NCBI GenBank assembly: GCA_038212215.1 | Contig: JBBQUT010000003.1 | Coordinates: forward strand, 1 to 64,000 | Reading direction: 5' to 3' | DNA: 64,000 bases | Origin: JALZAI01 sp038212215 | GTDB lineage: Bacteria > Actinomycetota > Actinomycetes > Mycobacteriales > Jatrophihabitantaceae | Shown here: positions 26,973 through 34,597 of the stretch, in pieces | Position numbering within the stretch: position 1 is the first letter of the stretch | How the letters are laid out: the number at the start of each line of letters is the position of its first letter | Position numbers and translations under genes: made by a program | Notes under the pieces: model-generated | Told to the model about the DNA's origin: nothing | Seen by the model: only the letters and a program-made list of their open reading frames with translations | Database searches by the model: none

Positions 26973-27424
26973 GAGACTCGCGACGGGGTGTCCTGGTCGT
27001 CGTCGGCGGCCGGAAGGTACACGTCATCGACAGCGACGTTGACCTCGACAACATTGAGGCCGGTCATCCGCTCGACCGCCTGCTTGACGTTGCGCTGGAT
27101 ACTGCGCCCGAGCTCGGCGATCGACACGCCGTACTCCACCACGATGTCCAGGTCGATCGCAGCTTCGGTCTCGCCAACTTCGACGCCGACGCCTTGCGCG
27201 ACGTTCGGACCGGAACTGCCGGGGATTCGCTCACGGATCGCACCGAAGGTTCGAGTGGTGCCGGCGCCCATCGCGTGCACGCCCGAAATCTCGCGGCAAG
27301 CCTTTCCGGCGATCTTCTGAACAACGCCCTGCGCGACGGAAATCTTGCCCTCGTCGGTCGCAAGACGGTCCTGGGTGGCGGGAGTCGCCGATGTGGTGGT
27401 CGTGGCAGGCTTGGGCTGCGTCAT
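26969..27424 (-). CDS. Asp23/Gls24 family envelope stress protein (first copy)
   Basis: 151 residues from ATG 27424, chosen because GGAGA lies seven bases upstream; an ATG at 27457 is less good. Conserved core: KISVAQGVVQKIAGKACREI, SGVHAMG, GVEVGETEAAIDLDIVVEYG, and SIQRNVKQAVERMTGLNVVE followed by VNVAVDDVYLP. It is the first gene of the leftward operon and faces the ECF sigma gene. Confidence 0.92.
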   Translation of the reverse strand: MTQPKPATTTTSATPATQDRLATDEGKISVAQGVVQKIAGKACREISGVHAMGAGTTRTFGAIRERIPGSSGPNVAQGVGVEVGETEAAIDLDIVVEYGVSIAELGRSIQRNVKQAVERMTGLNVVEVNVAVDDVYLPAADDDQDTPSRVS

Positions 27425-28203
27425 GCGCAATTCTCCTTGATAATTGGTGGTGGTCATTCGTTCGCTGTGTCAGCGGCTGTGTGGGCGGGCGTCTTGTGTT
27501 CCACCCGCTTTAGGATCAGACACAGCTTTTCCAGAAAGATCGCGGGCGAAACATCGACTGAGATCCGGGTCTCAGCTTGGCTGATGCTTCGTCCTGAGCG
27601 GACATGCCCAGCTGCGGCGTTACGGTTTGTTGTGCAGCATTGCTGCGGACGCCGGAACGCGGGCAACTGTTAGCGAGTAGCTTGGATGAGGACATTGCTC
27701 AGAAAGACGACTGGTTTTTCACGAAAAGCCGCGCTGCTGCTGCACCGAACCGGCCGCATTCACCTGCAGGGCCGGAACGCGATGTTCTTGCTGGGACAGC
27801 TGTCCAGCGCACAACCGCTCCTAGCCGTCTTTGGCGAGCGCTCATCAGCCTGAATCTCTAGGGCTCCACCATGACAGCGTTGTGGTTGTCGTGCGCATTT
27901 CTCAATCGCCCCGATGCGTGGGCCCGCGCGTGACCGGACTGCCAACCGAAACACCTCTGACCTGGACACGTAGGTCAGGCAACACTGGGAACACTTTGTC
28001 CGTCGACGACCGACTGCATGCCATGGCGATAGCGCCTGCGTACCTACACCTATCGAAACGAGCGCTGCCGCCGCTGAGCCGTTGGCGCGTTGTGTGCTGC
28101 CTCCCGATGTCGGTGCGCTGGACGAGCTCGGCACCGTGTTGAATGGGGCCGCGAGCATCTTGGCGCTCAGTTCATTGGCGCAACGCTTCGATCGGAGGGT
28201 GGC
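27425..28203. other. Divergent regulatory region between the Asp23 operon and the ECF sigma gene
   Basis: About 780 bases. No frame here has a family signature or good ribosome binding site. It should hold the two divergent promoters. The heptamer GGAACAC occurs on the minus strand ending at 27498 toward asp23 and on the plus strand starting at 27987 toward the sigma gene. GGAAC is a common ECF -35 motif, but I could not match a common -10. Confidence 0.45.
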
Positions 28204-28746
28204 GTGGTCGCCGACTCCGATGACGCGTATCTCGTGAGTCGTGCGCAGGAGGGCTACCTCGATGCGTTCGAGCTGCTGGTCGAGCGTTACGCCCCGCTTG
28301 CATACCGGGTCGCGTTGCGGATGGTCGGCGACCACCATGACGCGCAAGACCTCGCTCAGGAGTCCTTGGTTGCGGTTTGGCGGGGCATCGCCGGTTTCCG
28401 TGGTGAGTCCACTTTCTCTAGTTGGCTCTATCGCATCGTCACCCGACGTGCGCTTAACCGGCTGACTCGCGGCCGCAGCAGTGATGCCATCGACCTGCTC
28501 GCCGACCTGCCCGATGCCAGCACCGGCCCCGACGACGCCGCCGTGCGCAAGGAGACGATCGATGCGGTGAGCGCGGCCGTGGCTGCCCTGCCACTAGCGC
28601 AGCGGGTCGCGGTGGTGCTGCACCACTTCGAGGGTCTGTCCTACGCCGAGGTCGCGGTCATCACGCGCAGCAGCGTCCCCGCCATTCGTAGTCATCTCTT
28701 CCGAGCGAGGCGCACATTGACAACCGCACTCGAGCAGTGGAGGTGA
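28204..28746 (+). CDS. ECF-family RNA polymerase sigma factor
   Basis: 180 residues from GTG 28204, with GGAGG five bases upstream. Region 2: DAFELLVERYAPLAYRVALR, HHDAQDLAQESLVAVWRGI, FSSWLYRIVTRRALNRL. Region 4: LPLAQRVAVVLHHFEGLSYA followed by EVAVITRSSVPAIRSHLFRA and RRTL. There is no region 1 or 3, so it belongs to the extracytoplasmic-function group. The next gene, 7 bases downstream, carries a zinc anti-sigma-like motif, so these two form a probable sigma/anti-sigma pair. Likely targets are the divergent Asp23 operon and itself (inference from position). Confidence 0.9.
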   Translation: MVADSDDAYLVSRAQEGYLDAFELLVERYAPLAYRVALRMVGDHHDAQDLAQESLVAVWRGIAGFRGESTFSSWLYRIVTRRALNRLTRGRSSDAIDLLADLPDASTGPDDAAVRKETIDAVSAAVAALPLAQRVAVVLHHFEGLSYAEVAVITRSSVPAIRSHLFRARRTLTTALEQWR

Positions 28747-28753
28747 GCAGGGC

Positions 28754-29368
28754 ATGACCAACGCCGACGACGCCGTCCGCCTCGCATGCGGGGCCGATGT
28801 CGACGAACTGCTCGAGCAGGTCGCGGAAGGCCGCGGAAGCCAACGCGACGCGCATCAAGGGCAATGCGTGCACTGCCAAGCCGCGATCACGGAGCTCAGC
28901 ACTCGTTGGGAGCCGGTCGCTGCAGCTACCCGGCACGCACCCCAGCCGCCTGCCGAGCTGAGCTCGTTGGTCATGCAGAGCATCGGGCGGTTGGTCAAGG
29001 ATGTCTGGTACACGCTGCAGCTCACCGAGCACGGAACGATCAGCGTGGCCGCACGGGTCGTCGCGAAGCTGGCCCGTGACGCCGCCCGTCGCGTGCCCGG
29101 CGTACGCGTCGCGCTCGGACGCAGCACAGAATCGCGGCTGGCGGCGATCGTCGAGCGGGCGACGCTTCGGCATCGCCATCCGCACGCCGCAGTGGGCGTG
29201 CTCGGTCGCACCGCAGTGGTCGAGCTGGCCCTGGCCGTCGAGTATGGCCCTGCTGTGCACGAGGTCGCGCTCGCCGTCCGGAACGAGGTCAGCGCCGAAC
29301 TTCGTCGCAACCTCGAACTCGACTCAGTTGTCGTCAACGTCACCGTCGACGACGTGAGCACAGAATGA
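28754..29368 (+). CDS. Fusion of an HxxxCxxC anti-sigma-like segment with an Asp23 domain
   Basis: 204 residues. Residues His34, Cys38 and Cys41 form H-x3-C-x2-C, the signature of zinc-associated anti-sigma domains, preceded by a helix (DDAVRLACGADVDELLEQVA). Residues ~90-204 are an Asp23 domain: GTISVAARVVAKLARDAARR, VVELALAVEYGPAVHEVALA, and LDSVVVNVTVDDV. No membrane helix is seen. Directly downstream of the ECF sigma gene (7 bases). I infer that it holds the sigma factor and senses the state of the Asp23/envelope layer through its own Asp23 domain. Confidence 0.75.
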   Translation: MTNADDAVRLACGADVDELLEQVAEGRGSQRDAHQGQCVHCQAAITELSTRWEPVAAATRHAPQPPAELSSLVMQSIGRLVKDVWYTLQLTEHGTISVAARVVAKLARDAARRVPGVRVALGRSTESRLAAIVERATLRHRHPHAAVGVLGRTAVVELALAVEYGPAVHEVALAVRNEVSAELRRNLELDSVVVNVTVDDVSTE

Positions 29369-29413
29369 CGATGCCCGTTCCAGCAGCAGGCGGGTTGCGG
29401 GACACTGTGCACC

Positions 29414-30058
29414 ATGGTTGACGAGCAATTGGTAGACGCGACTCGCGAACAGACCCGACAAGCCCTGCATGCAGTGGCCGAACTCGTGCTGGCCGGCCCG
29501 CAGCACCGCGCGAGCGGAACCATCCGGTTGCAAGTGAGCCCTGCCGGCTTCCGGACCGTCGCCGAACCCGACGTCCGGGTCGAGGGCGACCAAGTGATTG
29601 CAGGTGACAACAGTTGCCCGATTTCGGGCCGAAGCGTGTCCGAGATCGGTGCTGCGCTGGGGATCGAGGTCGGCGCGCCCGAGGGCCTCTACAGTGACGG
29701 ATCCGGGGTCGGCGCGGACGAGCAATTGCAGCTCGATGCTGTCGAGGCAGGACGGATCACCGACGCCTTCGCTGTCGGCGACACGGCGCTGCGAGAGTTC
29801 GCGCCCGACGAGGTGCCCGTGCTGTGGCCCGAGCATTTCGATGTTGGTATCCGGGTCAATGGCGCCAACTATGGCGTGTCGCCCGGTGACGCCACGGTGC
29901 CCGAGCCCTACACCTACGTCGGCGTCGACCCCGTGCCGTCCGACGACGACTTCTGGAACGCACCGTTCGGTGCGACCGGTCCACTCGCCGATGGCGCCAT
30001 CGCGGGTGCGCTGATCGCGTTTTATCAAGAGGCAGCCGAGCGGCACGACGCGTCCTGA
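29414..30058 (+). CDS. Uncharacterised actinobacterial protein
   Basis: 214 residues. A short helical N-terminus (QTRQALHAVAELVLAGPQHR) is followed by a strand-rich domain with IRLQVSPAGFRTVAEPDVRV and LWPEHFDVGIRVNGANYGVS, then PEPYTYVGVDPV and FWNAPFG. I do not know a named family or function. Acidic and soluble, no signal peptide. It starts 45 bases after the Asp23 fusion gene and may be in the same transcript. Confidence 0.65.
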   Translation: MVDEQLVDATREQTRQALHAVAELVLAGPQHRASGTIRLQVSPAGFRTVAEPDVRVEGDQVIAGDNSCPISGRSVSEIGAALGIEVGAPEGLYSDGSGVGADEQLQLDAVEAGRITDAFAVGDTALREFAPDEVPVLWPEHFDVGIRVNGANYGVSPGDATVPEPYTYVGVDPVPSDDDFWNAPFGATGPLADGAIAGALIAFYQEAAERHDAS

Positions 30059-30281
30059 CCTGCCCTGCGCGTTCCGTCGACCAGCGCCGCGATTCGCGGC
30101 CGAGGCCTCGCGAAACACCTCAAGATTGGGAGCTCGAGTGATCCGACATCTGGCACGCTGGATTCAAGCGGAATGCGCACTGGAGTCCGAGGAAACTTCC
30201 CGCTCAATCTCCTAGTTCATACGCTTGATCGCATTCTTGTGGATCGCGAAACCGCGCAAGACCAGCGCCATCCGTCACGTA

Positions 30282-30326
30282 ACCAATGCGAACCTCGGAT
30301 CGCTCGCGGCAATGTCGCATTGGTTG
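30282..30326 (-). terminator. Inverted repeat downstream of nrdJ
   Basis: AACCAATGCGA and TCGCATTGGTT form a perfect 11-bp stem around a 23-base loop. It begins 16 bases beyond the nrdJ stop and also lies after the rightward gene ending at 30058. It could end transcription from both sides. Confidence 0.5.
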
Positions 30327-30341
30327 CAATATCGCGCATTT

Positions 30342-33203
30342 TCAGCTGCAGCCGCTGGTACTGCCGCATCCTTCGCAGACGAAGCAACTGCCGGCCGGGC
30401 GCATCTTGGTGCCACAGTTCATACAGAGCGGGGCGTCCGCGGAAGTGCCGATCATCGACTCGAGCAACTCGGTGGAGCTGTGGACGCCGCCCGGAGCGGG
30501 CAATTCGGCCGCGTCGTGCTCGTCGACCACGTCGGTCGCCGCTCGTCGGACGGGGGCTGACTGCGCGAGCGTCTCCAGATCTTCCTCGTCGTCGTCATGC
30601 ACCGGGGCGTAGGTGCCCGTTTCGAGTTGGCGGGTGCGCTCGGTCGCGGTGTAGATGCCGAGCGCGGCACGGTCGTCAAAGGGCAGGTAGTCCAGGGCCA
30701 AGCGCCGGAAGATGTAGTCCAACATCGACTGCGCCATGCGGATGTCCGGATCGTCGGTAAGGCCGGCCGGCTCGAAGCGCATGTTGGTGAACTTCTGCAC
30801 GTAGGTCTCCAGCGGGACGCCGTACTGCAGCGCGATGGAGATTGCGATCGAAAACGCATCCATCACTCCGGCGAGCGTGGAACCCTGCTTGCCGAGCTTG
30901 AGGAAGACCTCGCCCAGCCCGTCGTCGGGGTAGGACCCGGCGGTCATGTAACCCTCGGCGCCGCCCACCGCGAACGACGTCGTGCGCGATGGACGCGCTT
31001 TGGGCAGCCGCTTACGGATGGGCCGGTATTCGACGACCTTCGTCTCGGTCGAACCGGACTGCTTCGCCGACGAGCCTGCGGACAGCGGCTGGCCGACCTT
31101 GCAATTGTCGCGATATACCGCCAGCGCTTTGAGCCCAAGCTTCCATCCTTGGAAGTAGACGTCTTCGATGTCCTCTACCGTTGCCGTCTGCGGCAGGTTG
31201 ACCGTCTTGGAAATCGCGCCGGACAAGAACGGCTGGGCCGCGGCCATCATCCGCACATGCCCCATCGGCTTGATCGCGCGTGTGCCCATCGCACAGTCGA
31301 ACACCTCGTAGTGCTCCGGGCGCAAGCCGGGGGCGTCGATGACGTGCCCTTGCTCGGCGATGTACTCGACGATCGCCTCGACCTGCTCGGCCTGGTAGCC
31401 CAGCGCGTGCAGCGCGCGTGGCACGGTCTGGTTGACAATCTGCATCGACCCGCCGCCGACGAGCTTCTTGAACTTGACCAGCGCGAGGTCGGGCTCCACA
31501 CCGGTGGTGTCGCAGTCCATCATCAGCCCGATCGTGCCGGTCGGAGCCAGTACCGAGGCCTGCGCGTTGCGCCAGCCGTTGCGCTCGCCGATCTTGTTTC
31601 CGTGTGTCCACTCCTCGGTGGCCGCGGACAGTACGGCGCGGGCATTGGCTTGCAGAGGGCGCACCGAGTCGTTGGCGGCAGCGTGCTTGCGCATCACTCG
31701 CGCGTGCGCCTTGGCGTTGCGCCGAAACCCTGCATACGGGCCGACGATGCCGGCGAGTTCGGCGGAACGACGGTAGGACGTCGCGGTCATCAGCGAGGTG
31801 ATCGCACCGGCGAGCGCACGCCCGCCGTCGGAGTCGTAGGCAAGACCCGACGCCATGAGCAGGGCGCCCAGGTTCGCGTAGCCGATGCCGAGCTGCCGAT
31901 AGTCGCGGGTGTTAACGCCGATCGCCTCGGTGGGGAAGTCGGCGAAGCAGATCGAGATGTCCATCGCGGTGATGATCAATTCAATGGATTTCACGAACTT
32001 CTGCACATCGAAGACGTTGTCCGGTCGCAGGAACGTCATCAGGTTCAGCGACGCCAGGTTGCAAGAAGTGTTGTCCAGGCTCATGTACTCCGAGCACGGG
32101 TTGGACGCGGTGATCCGCCCGGTCTCCGGGTTGGTGTGCCAGTCGTTGATCGTGTCGTCGTACTGGATGCCGGGATCGGCGCATTCCCACGCGGCCTGCG
32201 CGACCCGGTGGAACAACTGCTTGGCACGGACGGTCTCGATAACTTCACCCGTTTGCCGCGCCCGCAGTCCGAACTCCCGGTCTTCCTCGACTGCGCGCAT
32301 GAAGTCGTCCGAGACGCGCACGGAGTTGTTGGCGTTCTGATACTGGACGCTCGTGATGTCCGAGCCACCAAGATCCATGTCGTAGCCCGCATCGCGCAGG
32401 ACGCGAATCTTGTTCTCTTCGCGGGCCTTGGTCTCGACGAACTCGACGATGTCAGGGTGGTCGATGTCGAGCACGACCATCTTGGCGGCGCGCCGGGTCG
32501 CGCCGCCTGATTTGATCGTGCCGGCGGAGGCGTCGGCACCGCGCATGAAGCTGACCGGACCCGATGCGGTGCCGCCGGAGGAGAGCAGCTCCTTCGATGA
32601 CCGGATGCGTGAGAGGTTCAGCCCGGCACCCGAGCCGCCCTTGAAGATGAGCCCCTCCTCGCGGTACCAGTTGAGGATCGAGTCCATCGTGTCTTCGACG
32701 GCCAGGATGAAGCACGCCGACACCTGCTGCGGTGAGGTGGTGCCGACGTTGAACCAGACCGGCGAATTGAAGCTGAAGACTTGGTGCAGCAGCATCCACG
32801 TCAGCTCGTGCTCGAAGATCTCCGCGTCCTCGGCGGAGCGGAAGTAGGCGTGCTGCTCCCCCGCCGCACGGTACTTGCCGACCACGCGGTCGATGAGCTG
32901 GCGCAGCGACCACTCACGCACGTCGGTGCCCACCGCGCCGCGGAAGTACTTGGTGGTGACGATGTTGGCCGCGTTCACCGACCAGGAGTCGGGGAACTCG
33001 ACGCCGCGCTGCTCGAAGTTGATCGACCCGTCCCGCCAGTTGGTCATCACTACGTCGCGACGCTCCCAGGTGACTTCGGCATAGGGATGCACGCCGGGCG
33101 AGGTGTAGATCCGATCAACCACCAGTCCCTCGGCCGGATAGCGCGCGGAGGATGTGTCGGTGCCCGATGCGTGAACTGGGGACGCCTCGATCTCGTCGGT
33201 CAT
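30342..33203 (-). CDS. nrdJ: Class II (adenosylcobalamin-dependent) ribonucleotide reductase
   Basis: 953 residues from ATG 33203, with AAGGAAG upstream. Conserved parts: FNSPVWFNVGTTSPQQVSAC, the glycyl/allosteric barrel segments GGSGAGLNLSRIRSSKELLS, NPCSEYMSLDNTSCNLASLN (catalytic Cys region), VLAPTGTIGLMMDCDTTGVE, and a C-terminal Cys cluster (LCMNCGTKMRP, CEGCGSTSGC) for thioredoxin-dependent re-reduction. It reduces ribonucleotides to deoxyribonucleotides without oxygen. It follows nrdR by 66 bases and is controlled with it. No cobalamin riboswitch was recognised. Confidence 0.95.
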   Translation of the reverse strand: MTDEIEASPVHASGTDTSSARYPAEGLVVDRIYTSPGVHPYAEVTWERRDVVMTNWRDGSINFEQRGVEFPDSWSVNAANIVTTKYFRGAVGTDVREWSLRQLIDRVVGKYRAAGEQHAYFRSAEDAEIFEHELTWMLLHQVFSFNSPVWFNVGTTSPQQVSACFILAVEDTMDSILNWYREEGLIFKGGSGAGLNLSRIRSSKELLSSGGTASGPVSFMRGADASAGTIKSGGATRRAAKMVVLDIDHPDIVEFVETKAREENKIRVLRDAGYDMDLGGSDITSVQYQNANNSVRVSDDFMRAVEEDREFGLRARQTGEVIETVRAKQLFHRVAQAAWECADPGIQYDDTINDWHTNPETGRITASNPCSEYMSLDNTSCNLASLNLMTFLRPDNVFDVQKFVKSIELIITAMDISICFADFPTEAIGVNTRDYRQLGIGYANLGALLMASGLAYDSDGGRALAGAITSLMTATSYRRSAELAGIVGPYAGFRRNAKAHARVMRKHAAANDSVRPLQANARAVLSAATEEWTHGNKIGERNGWRNAQASVLAPTGTIGLMMDCDTTGVEPDLALVKFKKLVGGGSMQIVNQTVPRALHALGYQAEQVEAIVEYIAEQGHVIDAPGLRPEHYEVFDCAMGTRAIKPMGHVRMMAAAQPFLSGAISKTVNLPQTATVEDIEDVYFQGWKLGLKALAVYRDNCKVGQPLSAGSSAKQSGSTETKVVEYRPIRKRLPKARPSRTTSFAVGGAEGYMTAGSYPDDGLGEVFLKLGKQGSTLAGVMDAFSIAISIALQYGVPLETYVQKFTNMRFEPAGLTDDPDIRMAQSMLDYIFRRLALDYLPFDDRAALGIYTATERTRQLETGTYAPVHDDDEEDLETLAQSAPVRRAATDVVDEHDAAELPAPGGVHSSTELLESMIGTSADAPLCMNCGTKMRPAGSCFVCEGCGSTSGCS

Positions 33204-33269
33204 AGCAGCTTCCTTTTTCCGTGGAGCGGTTGTGGGTCGGCGGAGCAAGTAGTCGGCCGAGCTGCCCGG

Positions 33270-33731
33270 CTACGGGCTGGGCGGGCGGTGTTCGCAGCGT
33301 AGATCTGAGATCGCCTTCTCGAAGTCGTCGATCGAACTGAACGCCTGATACACCGAGGCGAAGCGCAGGTAAGCGACCTCGTCCAGCAGGCGGAGTGGCC
33401 CGAGGATCGCGAGCCCCACCTCGTCGCTGGGTACCTCGGCGACCCCGGACCCGCGTACGGCGTCCTCGACGGCTTGAGCGAGCAGCGCCAGCGCGTCCTC
33501 GTCCACCGGACGGCCCTGGCAGGCGCGCCGCACCCCGCTGATGACCTTCTGGCGGCTGAACGGCTCAGTAACGCCGCTGCGCTTGATCACGGCGAGCGAG
33601 GCCTGCTCGACGGTGGTGAAACGACGACCACACTCTTGGCAGGACCGGCGCCGGCGAATCACCTGGCCCTCGTCGTGCTCACGCGAGTCGAGGACCCGAG
33701 AGTCGGGGTGGCGGCAGTACGGGCATCGCAT
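33270..33731 (-). CDS. nrdR: Ribonucleotide reductase repressor NrdR
   Basis: 153 residues, full length. N-terminal zinc ribbon with four Cys (MRCPYCRHPDSRV, CQECGRRFTT), then an ATP-cone (VIKRSGVTEPFSRQKVISGV, RRACQGRPV). It represses nrd genes when loaded with (d)ATP. First gene of an nrdR-nrdJ operon. Two NrdR-box-like sequences lie upstream (33778-33819). Confidence 0.95.
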   Translation of the reverse strand: MRCPYCRHPDSRVLDSREHDEGQVIRRRRSCQECGRRFTTVEQASLAVIKRSGVTEPFSRQKVISGVRRACQGRPVDEDALALLAQAVEDAVRGSGVAEVPSDEVGLAILGPLRLLDEVAYLRFASVYQAFSSIDDFEKAISDLRCEHRPPSP

Positions 33732-33774
33732 GGCTTCCGATCCCCTCTCGCCGACGGACGTGGTCAGTCGATAA

Positions 33775-33822
33775 ACCCTACTTATGGACGAACGACATGC
33801 ATGTAACTACTAGATGTAGGGG
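33775..33822 (-). promoter_or_regulatory. Paired NrdR boxes upstream of nrdR-nrdJ
   Basis: The core CTAGATGTAG (33810-33819; CTACATCTAG on the gene strand) fits the NrdR-box core CwAtATaTwG with changes only at the variable positions. A weaker core, CTACTTATGG, starts at 33778. The two are 32 bases apart, about three helical turns, which is the spacing normally seen between NrdR boxes. Confidence 0.65.
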
Positions 33823-33885
33823 TGAACGCTAGATCGGTGGGCTGTGTTCCGCAAGTGTCGCCCCGGCGAGTCGCGTGTTCGGCGC

Positions 33886-34347
33886 TCAACGGGTTCGTAA
33901 CACTTGCCCCGGTATCAGCGCCGACCCGTCATCAACATGGTTGATCTTTTGCAGCGCTGCCACCTCCGCGCGAGGATCGAGATTCGGAGCAAGGCGTTCC
34001 GCGATCGCCCAGAGCGAATCGCCAGCGCGGACGGTCACCGTAGCCGGTGCCGACGCAGGTGCTGAGACGTGGGCGCTGCCGCCTGCGGAGTTGGGCGCCG
34101 ACAGCCACGCCGCCCCGATCAACGCGACCGATAGCACGGCGGCGGCTGCACCCAGGGCGACGACGCCGCGGCGCGTCAGGCGCAGCGGCGAGGCCACCGC
34201 GAGGCTGCTCGGACGGGGCAGTTGGGGTAGCGCGGTGACCGTTGCGAGCGCTCGGCACTCGTCCCGAAGGACCGATCGCTGGGCGGCGCGTAGGCGCGCG
34301 TGGGCCGGAATTTCGACCACGGGGGCAAACTCGAGCGCAACCGACAT
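33886..34347 (-). CDS. LysM domain protein, SOS-linked (Rv2719c-like)
   Basis: 153 residues from ATG 34347 (GGAGG five bases upstream). One membrane helix (GVVALGAAAAVLSVALIGAA), then a LysM domain at the C-terminus (VTVRAGDSLWAIAERLAPNL ... NHVDDGSALIPGQVLRTR). In M. tuberculosis the gene beside lexA (Rv2719c) is DNA-damage induced and affects cell division; position and domain match. The SOS box at 34396 lies upstream. A longer frame to 34458 would run through that box and is rejected. Confidence 0.87.
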   Translation of the reverse strand: MSVALEFAPVVEIPAHARLRAAQRSVLRDECRALATVTALPQLPRPSSLAVASPLRLTRRGVVALGAAAAVLSVALIGAAWLSAPNSAGGSAHVSAPASAPATVTVRAGDSLWAIAERLAPNLDPRAEVAALQKINHVDDGSALIPGQVLRTR

Positions 34348-34395
34348 GGTGGCCTCCTGTAAAGCGTTGTTCGAGACCATCGCGCGTGGTCTACT

Positions 34396-34411
34396 TCGAA
34401 CGGGCGTTCGA
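34396..34411. promoter_or_regulatory. SOS (LexA) box, LysM gene side
   Basis: TCGAACGGGCGTTCGA is a perfect match to the actinobacterial SOS box TCGAAC-N4-GTTCGA. It is 49 bases upstream of the LysM gene start. Confidence 0.92.
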
Positions 34412-34476
34412 TCGAACGCCTCACGAAAGGTGTACCAGCGGGTGCCGACAATTTTCAATGGCGCACGGCGTGTCGT

Positions 34477-34492
34477 TCGAACACGTGTTTGA
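34477..34492. promoter_or_regulatory. SOS (LexA) box, lexA side
   Basis: TCGAACACGTGTTTGA matches the SOS consensus at 11 of 12 defined positions and lies about 105 bases before the lexA start. Consistent with LexA autoregulation. Confidence 0.88.
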
Positions 34493-34597
34493 GTTTTCCC
34501 TCGGCCGCGGCTACGGTTTGGGCAGATCGAATCCGCTCCGCTTCCAGCCGGTGCCCGGTGTCAGCCGGCGGAGCACAACCACGACAGGAGGGCCTCG

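Noticed and set aside
27454..27666. A 70-residue frame upstream of the first Asp23 gene (minus strand)
   Set aside because: It overlaps the better-supported Asp23 leader region, has no family signature, and the Shine-Dalgarno at 27430 belongs to ATG 27424.
30597..32510. 637-residue frame antisense to nrdJ
   Set aside because: Shadow of the conserved nrdJ coding sequence on the other strand; no ribosome binding site or domain.
33204..33269. Possible cobalamin riboswitch before nrdJ
   Set aside because: The nrdR-nrdJ gap is only about 66 bases and shows no B12-box; the leader of nrdR is explained by NrdR boxes.
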